The notes below the pieces were generated by a model. The model did not search any database. It saw nothing but the letters and a program-made list of their open reading frames with translations, and had not been told where the DNA came from. A stretch of 64,000 nucleotides of DNA from Vitellaria paradoxa (lineage: Eukaryota > Streptophyta > Magnoliopsida > Ericales > Sapotaceae). The position numbers were made by a program, and so were the translations under genes. How positions within the stretch are numbered: position 1 is the first letter of the stretch; each line of letters begins with the position of its first letter. Location of the stretch: NCBI GenBank assembly GCA_019916065.1, contig CM034238.1:5234199-5298198 (forward strand), in the 5' to 3' direction. This document shows positions 24,429 through 35,900 of this stretch, piece after piece.

Positions 24429-26056
24429 AAAATTCATTTCATCCGCACTCACCCTCTCCTGAGGTCGTCTGTAGTCAAATAAATCTCTGCCCCAAATGAT
24501 TGGTTCCAAGCTCCAACTGTCGGCGGATAAAAAACAATCATAATAATAATAATAAAATCCAGCTAGTTATCTTTTTTTTTTTAATTTTATTTTTCTGACA
24601 TTTCACTTGTTCTCCTCCCGCTGTTGCCTGCTCAGTTTATTTACATACATGTATATATATAATAACTGTGTTTTTGGTTGGAATAAAAAATAATAAACGG
24701 GAGTTCAAAATACTTAAATTTATCAAAAATAATTATAGTGAATTTTAATAAAGAAGTAAAATTATTTATATTTTATAATTTTTAATCATAGAAAATAATA
24801 TTTATAATAATTCTAACTATTAAATTTAATTAAATTTGTATCTCACAATTCAAAATTAGTTAAAATAAAAAGATTTAAAAAAAATTATACATGATGCATG
24901 AGATACAGATCTAAATAAATTTAATAAAATTTGTTAATTTTACTCTTTAATTTAAAATCACAAAAAATATATATTAATTTTTAAATCAAATAAAAATTAT
25001 TTATTGAGTCAAATTAGGAGTAACTTAAATTGTGAAAAAAGACACCTTATAACCAGAGCTTTTTTTTTTTTTTTAATATGACATATTAACATAAGCCTGA
25101 AGTCAGGGCAGCTAAGAATCGATCTAGGGGCCGATGCTCCCACTATCTGGGAAATTTGTATATTTTCTATATATATATATATATATATACTGTGTAAATT
25201 TTTTATTTTTTAAATACATAATATATAAATTACCTCTACTAAATTTAAAATTTACATTTAAACACGTTTGATAATTTTTTTATTGTCAAATTAATTAAAA
25301 TTTCACATTTTTTTACCCGGCAATAGCGATTTGTCCAACTCAAAAATTATTAGTTTGTTTTATTTTTATATTTAATTAAAATTTTAATTTAATTTTTATT
25401 ATTTTTTTCCATCCACAAATTCACATTCCTCCACACATGGCGTTAAAAAATTACGAAGTTACGTAGGATTACCGTATACAAACTTCTAAGACAGAAAGCT
25501 CGATTGAAAGGTTGAAGAAGTCCACCAGGCAAATAACAAATTGTAGAAATTTGACAATGAATTCTTCACAGGGTCAAATTTGAGTTCGAATCATACAGAA
25601 AATATATTAATAAAATTTGCAATAAATTTTACTTTACTTCCCACTTTTTAATAAAATTTGACACGAGGGCTCGAGTGTTTTGATTTTTTTTTTATTTTTT
25701 ATTTTTATTTTTAAGAATTAAGGGATTGAGCTTTTAGGTAATTACAATCTCCTCTTTCGATGACTATTTTCATCCATAACTATTTCGTCGATAACTCGTA
25801 CAGTTAACAATCAAATACTGAAATCAGATTTCGAATAGAGTTAAGAAGAGTAAAGTAAAAATCATCCTAAAAGTTAGAACAGTCCTATCATCGATACAAC
25901 TGTACATATTGCTCAGCACGCATGCATGCCATCCCTCAAATTCAAGTGCAAAAGGGTAAGCTGCCAAAAAAAAAAACAAAAACAAAAAAAAAGAAAAATC
26001 ATCAATAAAAGCAGTTAGGATGTGTTTGGACTGACGATTTGGCGAGCCAAAGGAAA

Positions 26057-26092
<36 letters not shown>

Positions 26093-26157
26093 TAAAAAGA
26101 AAATGGGAAGAGAAAATAAGGAGGGAAATTAAAATCTGACTAACGACTGAGATGTGA

Positions 26158-29100
26158 TTACCCCAATGTGAGGGAAATATCAGAGCTGTCATAGTCTTGG
26201 GGAGGAGCTGCTGCTGAGCTACCGTTGTTGGTGATTGATTCTAAAGACTGGCCTTGTTCATGTGCTTGGACAGCACAGTTCACTGTCTGCACATGAAAAC
26301 TTGACCTGCTTGTTAAGGGCAAAGCCAAAAACAAAACAAAAGCAAGAACACTATATATATATTGAGAAAATTATATTAGATCAAATTCTCACTTTCACTT
26401 GCTGTTTCAACCACTTATTCTCTTCCATCAATCTCGCTTCCTGCAAGATTGTGTTTTAAGAATTAATCAATAACTGTGGTAAAGAAAATGCTATCTAAAC
26501 AGCAAATTTTTTACAAGAACAAGCAACAAAAATTTGACACGGCAGTGATGGACTCGTAAATAAATTGTATTTCAATATTATTTCAGGTTTTAAAATGTAG
26601 CCTTCACTTTCATTCTATCTGACAAATTAAGAGTAGCTGCACTTTATTTTCTTGAAGTTTGATCCAAATACACGCGGCTCTCTTCCTATTTAAAAATTAA
26701 CAAATAGTTTTCACGTATTTTGAACTAAAGTGTAAAATTAATGAAATCTGTTAAATTTAATTGGTGCCTCATCGGTCAAAATTAATTTAGAAAAAAAAAA
26801 GGATTTTCACAAAAATATATAAATAAAAATACATTTCACCCATGTTTATGCTAAAAGGAAACATTATTATAATGTTTTTTAGACAATCATATATGATCTT
26901 ATATGATACGCATGACACAAATCTAATTAAATTTAATATTTTTCAGTATGCACAATAGTCCAAATCACAAGAATATTTTCAAGTCACCAATTATTCCAAA
27001 AGTTTAAGTTGTTAGGAAATGGGTTCAACAACGTATATCAAGTTATTTCAACACTCCCCTCTCACGTGCCATCCCAATTTGCATGTAGAATAGAGACAGA
27101 CAAACCAAATCAAACAAGGTACGCAAAAACAGGAAAACAAAGTGCACAACAATTCATGGGGAATAACAAGAGAACTTTTTGAAACTAAAATTCTGATACC
27201 ATGTTAAATCACCAATTGCCCTAAAAGTTTAAACTGTTAAGAAATTGACTCAACAATATATGTTAAGCTATTCCAACAAATATTATGTGTTGACTTTAAA
27301 CTAGAAAAGTCATGTATATTTCATCCAAATCACAAAGAAAAAAAGTATAATTAGCCATAAAATTTATTTGCCCTACCATTAATATTGCCAAGGCATGACA
27401 TATGTAAATAGGTTGCCAAAGCTTGTTTACAGGGCATGAAAACCCAAATCAGAAAAGGCCACCAATAGTGCAATATGGCTGGTGAATCTCTCTTTATTGT
27501 TGGTTTTCCATGTTTATGAGTGATGATATTCTGTCAGGTTGCATTGGTATATCAGTAGCCTTTTCCTTTGGAGTGATGAATTCAAAAGTTTTCACATCGT
27601 TCTAACAGCTACCAAATCTAGAAAAGTTTTCTAGCTTACTAGCTAACATTTTTTCTTTTATCCAATTCGATCCTATAACGATGCATCAAAATATGAACTG
27701 CAAATATTTCATCATCAGCATCTATATGAATTGCATTACTACAATTAGAAGTTTTTCTGACCTTCCTCTTAGTGGAGACAATTTCTTTCTCAAATCTTTG
27801 GTCCTGAAATTAGTATACAAAGTTTCTTATGTTAGCACTAAAACAGCAAAACAGGATATATATATATATATATATTTATCAGAAAAGAATTCGAGGAAAA
27901 TGACAGAAATTAACCTTAATTTTTAGGACACGGCTTAATCCTCCTTGGAGTGTTTTCTCCAGCTTCTTTAGTTCTTCTGCGCTAAGTCCTTGAAGCTCTT
28001 CTCCCATCAGCTGCCTGCCACAAGTGAGATCAAATATATATTTTTTAAAAACTACAACATTAATTACAGATGCATTTATAGGAATACATATAGAGGTTTA
28101 ACAAGAAAGCAGTAGTAGTTAAATATACCTTAATTCGCGAGTCTTCTCGTCAACTTCCTTGCCCAACATGGCATGTGTGCTATTCTCAAGCTACACAAGA
28201 ACACCAATATTTTGTTCACAAAATTTATATATATATATATATATATGTAATCTGTAATTCTGGTAACCAAAATTACCTTCCTGCTGTATATATATATTTT
28301 TTCTCTCACAGAAACCCATAGTAAACTTGGAAAAAAATTAAAAAAAAAATTCCAATTAAAGATAAGACTAAGGCTGCATTAGGGAGACATGACTTTTTTC
28401 TTCAAATAAAAAAAATGTTAATTTTTTTATTCATTTTATATGATTTTTTTCATTAATATTTTATTTATTTATTTTTATTTGATATATTTTAGACATGTTT
28501 CTCCCCATTATTAAAAAATGCAAAAAAGTTCTTAAACTAAGAAAATCTATGCACAGGTGAATTTTTTTTTGAATTTTTTGTCCACAAACATGTCAAGATA
28601 TATTTTGTTGGCAGAGTAGGTTAATGCTTCCTTTTGCAAGGTCAGTTCTAACCTTTACTAATTATAGTAATATATTTTACTAAAATTAGGAATTTCACTT
28701 TAGCTACTTGTTCAATCACTTATATTTTTATATACATCCATGCGTACACAACTCAACTTAATTCAGTTTAATTTTTTTTTCCCCAATTAAGTAGGGTGCA
28801 CTAGGTTATAAAGAATAGGTCTTATTTTTTATGAGATAATTAATTTTTCACCCTTGTACTAAACGTGAAATATATTTAATACTTCTGAATATCAAAAACC
28901 TACATTTACGTCATTTGAATTTTTTACTAAAGTAAAAATGTTAGAAAATCAGTTAAAGATAACAGTATTGGTTCTTAAAAATAGAGAAGCAGCATACAAG
29001 AAAAAAATCGATTTTTTTTTCACAAACATGTGAGTTCTCCTATTTTGAAACATTTTTTTTTTTTACAATTTTTGTTTGATAAATGTAAATAATATGCCTA

Positions 29101-29911
29101 AAAGTTACGAAAAGCAAAAATATAATCAAATTTCATAAAAAAAAAAAAAGTCTTGTTCTATGTTTTTTTTGGGATAATCTGGAACCCCCATCAATTTATT
29201 ACAGTCCTTAACGAACCATGTAACAGATGGGTAAGCAGGAGAGATATGCGCTGGGCTTCACGCACATCTCGCTTGAATCAAGAATTGAACTCATATGGTA
29301 TTTGTGGGAAGTATACCCACGAGTCACTTGGACTAACCACAGGGGCAATCTTCTTCTATGTTACCAAACAAAAGTTAGGTCTTTAAAATTTAAAAATGTT
29401 TGCAATTTTTATTTTTAGTGCAAAGGTATAAGGTCAACTAACACCTATTTTATTCATTTTAATCAAATCCTCAAATCCCAAGTAGGAAAGTTCCCTCCAT
29501 TCTTAATACTACTTGCAGTTTTTAAGATGAAGCCATCACTAGTTTCCTCCACTCTTAATACTATTTGCACTTTTTAAATGAAGCAATCACTCTACTAAAA
29601 ATGAGAAGAATTGTTCTTAGGACATACATATACAAAAATTAGCCATACCAATGAGTTTGAAGAGAGCTGTAACAGAAACTAAAAGAAAAAAATCAAATTC
29701 ACATAACACATAAATAACATGGTTTAGCAAACCGCATACAAGTTGATTACATCTATCATAAAACAAAAGCGTCCATAAGACACCCTCAACCTCCCTACTA
29801 AACCTCCAGTGATCAAATCAAATACAAAACACTTCACAACAATACCCAACTTAATTGGTTTCTCTTATATATAAATATTATTTGACATGATTGGATATTA
29901 CGTAGCAGGTC

Positions 29912-29948
<37 letters not shown>

Positions 29949-32900
29949 ATCAATCTGCGCTATCAAGCACGTGAAAGTTTATTTTCTGGTCAAAAGGCAA
30001 GGTTAGCCAAGCAAAAATATAGGTGTAACAGGGAAAAGTTGAAATAAACAGTTGCTTAGCATTAATACTTAGTGCGGTTGTTACTATGGAATGAGATTTT
30101 GCATTTTTTGCTTTGTGGCCTCGGATGGAACACTGGAATAACTGTGTTTTCCTTAAATGGGTCTTAGAAAAGAAGGTCTAGATGTTAATTTCCTTCATGC
30201 ATGGAAGCAAGTGTGTCTACCAAAGAAAGGGTGGCCGCTTAGGCATAAAGAGTATTGAAGAATTCAACATAGCTGCTATGGCTAAAAATGTTTGGAATTT
30301 ATTAGTTAATGAAGGTCATTCCATGTAGGCCAAATGGACCAAAAACAATCTGTTAAGTTAAAGAAACATCTGGACAGTAAATATTCCAGCTAAGTGTTAT
30401 CGGTCATGGAGAAAATTCTAAAACTGAGAAGAGAACTTGGCATGCATGCATTGTATTGGGGATATATAGAAGGAAAATTTGTGGTCTGATTGTTGGTTAC
30501 CTACGGGGCCAATAGTAGAAGTAAAGGGGGAGTGGATAATGAAAAATGTTATTGGACCAAAAAATGTGTGGGGATGGCATTGTTGTAATTAATTTAATTC
30601 TACGAATTTATTTTTTCAAAATGATAAACCTTCAAGTGTTCCACATCGTTTTGAATTATTTTTCTAAGTATCAATAATACGTTAGTCTCAAACTAATTAG
30701 AGTTGAGTGCTACTCGAGAATAATTTCTGATTTTTGCTTGGGTAGGGAGGCAAATGCGAATTTTATAATCCCTGAAATTGAATTGAGACAACATAAGTCC
30801 TGTTCAATGCTTACGTTGTTGTTATAGACTAAAATTAATTAGTTAGTCAGAATCTAATTATCAAATTAGTTAGTTAATTTAATAGTTGTAATAAAGTTTA
30901 TAAATAGAGAGTATTGTAAGAAAAAAGGTTATGAAAAAAATTATCATTTTAGGATTAATTTTTCATTTGAAAGAGAAAAGTTACTCTCGAATCAAACTCA
31001 TTTTTTTATATTTTTTTCTTTTATTTTCTTAATTGTCAATCTACAAAAAGTAAGTTCACTTCAATTAGTATTAGGGCACTTTCTTGGCGCAATATTCTTG
31101 AGATGGAAAAATTTTAAGATTCAACAATGGTAGAAGAAAACTCTAAAGAATTTCTACAATCTTAACAAGAACTCAATGGAAGAATCAACAAACTAATGAA
31201 ATCAATGGGATTCAAAATCAAAATTTGGAGAAGGTACCTCTCAACATGAAATCAATGCTGACACTTCTCTCCAACAGCCCAACGAAGGCATCACCGAGAA
31301 GAGAAGTAAGAAATTGAGAATTCTAAGGTTTTGCGTTTTGCCAATGGAGAATTGGAATGATGATATAGTGATTGAGCTCAGCAATGGGGAAAACTTAAGG
31401 GAGAAGTCAAAGGCAAGCACAAAGGAAAGCACGCCAAGCCCAACCCATGGGACGACGACGACATCAATCACTAGAAAGTCGACAAGTTCGACCCTTTTTG
31501 GAATGAAGGCGGCATGCTTGAAATCTTGGTGAAAAGCCTCACTGGCAAAACTACTAATCTCGAGAAGAGTTGTGACTTGATTGACAATGTCAAAGTGAAG
31601 ATCCAGGAAAAGGTAGGTGATCTAATGGACCAATTGGATCCATGGGTATTTCTTTTCTTGAGTTAGAGTTCTTGATGAATTTGAAATGAGCAACAAATGA
31701 TTTCACTTGTTTTACTAAAAAAAAAATTATCTTCCATTGCCATACCACAATAGTTGTTTTCTAACTTTAAGGATAAGATCAATTTTTAAGGATATAGGAG
31801 TTATTAAGGATCAGATTTAGTTGCTTAGCTGGTTAGGATTCAATTATCAAATTAATTAGCTAGTTTAATGGTTGTAATAAAGTCTATAAATAGATAGTAT
31901 TGTAAGCAAAGAGTTATGAAAAAAAATTATCATTTTGAAAGTAATTTCTCATTTGGAAGAGAAGTGCTGCTTTCGAATCAAACCTATTTTCCTTTATTTT
32001 CTCTTTTATTTTTTACATGCCAATCAATTGGGTTCACTTCAGTCATTTAGGCCATATGGTGGATAACAACTAGATAAATAGCTAAATTCTGGGAAAGTCG
32101 TTGTAACTGTTCTCTTTAGATGGTTTAATCTATCATTGCCTAGTTTAGTCTAGTTATAATTGTTTTGTGGTACTTTGCTTGCACTTCTTTGTTTACTTTG
32201 ATATATTTTAGGATTTGGGGTGCCTGACATCGTTTTTCATGTCAACTCATTCAGATGCATTCACAATTTTTTGGATTAAAAATATGAATACATCTAGACC
32301 ATTAGATCTAATTCTAGGGCCCCAGATACACTGTCCCCAAGTTGACTTCGATCAGCCTCCCCCTTCGTATATTTTATTGGTTCTTAGGATGGGTAACTCT
32401 TACATAGAGATAAGCTCCATCCTTTCACTTACCAACAAAATAGATGTTTCCTTTGATATCAAGTTTTTTTTTTTTTTTCTTTTTTTCTTTTTTTTTTCTT
32501 TTTTAGGTTTTTGTTTTTGTTTTTTATTTTTATTTTTTTTGGGGGGGGGGGATGGGGGAAGGGGGGATGAATATCTTAGTTAGAACTTTGAAAGAAAACC
32601 AGTTAGATGATACATACAAGCTAAGTTTAGCCACCAGCCTAAAGGGGTCTCCCAAAGCAAAAGAAATAGTGTGTGAAAATTAACAGTAACATCATAATTT
32701 ACCTGAAGCTTGAGAGATGGTTGGTTTAGTGGCTCAAGATTCTCTGGTTGTAGACTATGTCTTTCAACTACCTGGCGCACACTTAAGAAGACAAAAGATG
32801 GCAGAGTCGGTCATGGATGTAATAAATTAAAACAAAGCAATATAAAATGAAAATGCAATCCCAATAAGTATAGAAGCTCATGCTATTTCCCTTTGTGTGC

Positions 32901-35900
32901 TAATTCAAAATTTGTTTAAATTAAACAATATAACAGTATAGAAGCTCATGCTGTTTATTGCTCGACAAATATTCCAAAAACCCATATTATATATGTCCTA
33001 TCAATAGTAATTAATCATATCATATAAAAGTAAGGCATATTATTCCGTGTTTTTAATTTCTATTCGTGAGACACATGCGCTAACTGCTAATGTCACACAC
33101 AAGGGTGAATTTACACAAGACTTTAACTTGAAACACTACACTTTTACAACTTATTGTTTTTGTCTTTAGCTGTTTATCTGAAATTTGAATTCTAGTCCCC
33201 ATTATTTTTCACTTTTTGTTGCTGTTCATCTAAAAATAATAATTTTGCTGTCACAAATTATAAATATTGAGTCTATCCCTCATCATGCAAAGTAATTTCC
33301 CATATAATTGGTATTGTGATGGATCTAGGGTAAAATAAATTATACTTTTAAGGTTATAAAAGTAGAAGAAATGGCTTTTAAGACTTCGTCGATGAATAAT
33401 TTTTTCATATCAAACATATAGGAAAAGCAGAAAGATTGGAATGACTTAGACCTGATTAAGATTTTGAGGCTAATTTTACAGCCAAAAGTATTCAACCCTA
33501 TTAAACAAAATGTATAAACACTACAATAAAAGATATTTGATGATCAATTTTTCTGATCAAAGATAAATTTAGTCGTTAAAAATTGATTTTTTTGGCCGAA
33601 TTAAGATTGATAGCTGATAACAAACTATTTTATGACTAAATTAAGGTTGGTGTTAAAGGTTTCAAAATTTTCAGTAAAATTAATAAAATATTTATTAACT
33701 ATACAGACTAATTTGTCTGTAAAACTAAACCCTTTAGCTACCAACTAATAATCAGCTAAACCTTTTAACAACCAAATTAATTTAAAAATCAATTTTCAAG
33801 AATGAGTTTTTTGAAAAATCTTGTTCTTGTTGAGTTGACTAACACTAGCATGGATTAAGAGCTCTTTCTTTCCCAATTCTACAACCGCACATAGTTAAGT
33901 TTTTATATCACTGGAGCTATTTCATAGTCTAGGATAACCCACTTCTAGCAGTAAAATTAGCTTTAAAATCCTAATTAGGTCGAAGTCATTCAAATCTTTT
34001 TTTTTTTTTATACGTCACTAAAGTGTTTAGATGATTGCTAAATGTTCATTTTTACCGACTAAATAAAACTTAGTTGGTAAAGGGTTTAAATTTTTCAAAC
34101 AAGTTAATTTTATTAATTTTCACGTTCAAAAATAAATATTTTATTTTATTTTTAAAGATCAAAAATTTACTTTTCAACTAAATTATAGTCCATAAAATGT
34201 TTAATATATACTTGTGTATCAACTAAATTGTAATCTATAAAATGTTTGATGTATACATGTATACTAAAATATAACATATACACATAAATAATGATTTAGC
34301 CTGCTAGGTAAGTACTCGAAAGTTAAGAAGGACTCAAAGGAGAAGTTAAGTTTTCCTTTTCGCAAGACCTTTGGCCAACCAAGTATGATTTGGTGACCAA
34401 ATAGTTATTTTTTAACTATTAAACTTTAGTTAGAAAAGGTCAAATCTTGTTCAACCAAATATATTTTTGATTGTCAATATCTCTTACGATCAACTAATGA
34501 ACAATTTATATTTCTTCGACAATATATATTTTTAACGACTAAAAAGTGACTTTTATCAATTAAATTCAATCGCTAAAAGTGTAAATTGTTATAGTAGCTA
34601 AATATATAGTGTAAAAGTTCTCTTGCGTACGTTGAGTGGGTTTGTTTTTAAAGTTATCTTATTTTTGTATGTTGAAAAATGTTTTGATTAGAGATAAAAA
34701 TATTGAGTTGGTTTATTTTTTAATATTTTGATATTTTATGAATGTTAAAAATTGTACATATAACTAATATAAAGCAAAATGTATATACTTTATTTCCGCT
34801 ATGTTTATGTTTTTATTTATTCAAAATTATTACATCTTATGCATTTACTAGCGAATAATCTGTGCCTATAGCACTCTTTAACTAAAATTAAATATGATTT
34901 TCAAGGTTTTGATAATTGGACGTTGAACCCATTTCATATGATAGGAGTTGTCATATAGTTTCTCCTCTAAAAATGATTTCTCTAGTCAGTGAACGCATTA
35001 GATATTTACCTAAACCGGTAGGTCCTTGAGCGGATCCTACGTTAGCCCCAAGACCTTAGTCTCTAAGTAGAAAAGTAAATGCTTGAGCTTGAGAAGCTTA
35101 TGGTCAAGTAGGTCCGTAAAACTCACTAGAATAAGCCGTATTATTGAACCATACAAAACAAGAAGTAATGAAACCATATACAGATAAAGCGCCTAAACTA
35201 TAAGACAAGTAAACCTCTCCAGACCATACAAGCACGCGTGAAGCCCACGCAAAGGATTTGGTTAAGATATGCCAAATTCCACCAAGTTGTAATACCGAGA
35301 AGCAAAATTTTTATCTTTCTCAATGCAACTCTTCAGATAAACTAAACCAAACCAAACCAAACCTTTTCCCACTAGGTGGGGTCGATTATATGGATTTGTC
35401 GACGCCCATTAGATCTGTTTAGGGCCATGTCTTCCGATAGATCTAGGTAGGTCAGGTCATGTTTAATAGTTCCTTTCCAACTTCTCTTAGGTCTTCCTCT
35501 ACCTCTCAGACTCCTAACAATCTCCATACTTTCACACATTCTAACAGGTGCCTCCGCTGGACTCCTTCTACATAGCCAAACATCTTAATCGATTTTCTCT
35601 CATTTTATCTTCAATCAGTGCTATTTCTACTTTGCTCCTAATCTACACATTTCTAATCCTATATTTCCTTGTAATCCCGCACATCCACCTAAGCATCCTC
35701 ATCTCCGCAACTGCCATCTTCTGACCATGATTATACTTTACTGTCCAACACTCTGATCCATATAGCAGCGCTGGTCTAACCGCCACCTTATAATACTCTC
35801 ATTTCACCTTGAGGGGGACTTTTCGGTTGCATAAGACCCCCGAAGCACTCCTCCATTTAGTCCACCCGACTTGAATCCTGTGACTTACATTAGTATCAAT

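Larger units (their letters stand above)
22309..26157. other. Repeat-rich intergenic region
   Basis: It lies between the 5' end of the phosphatase gene and the 3' end of the MADS gene. It contains an AT-rich Tourist-like element, one copy of a dispersed ~0.5-kb family, a cluster of site II motifs at 24395-24428 without a gene attached, and microsatellites (TA near 25170, GA near 26075). No coding sequence was recognised. Confidence 0.55.

Noticed and set aside
29160..29380. GC-richer block with open frames in MADS intron 2
   Set aside because: It looks like a dispersed repeat fragment (CACACATCTCGCTTGAATCAA-type words), but neither ends nor a second copy could be shown, so it is not listed as an element.
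31314..31532. 72-codon plus-strand frame inside the LTR element
   Set aside because: It is the wrong frame over the KRR1-derived segment, a shadow of the captured sequence.
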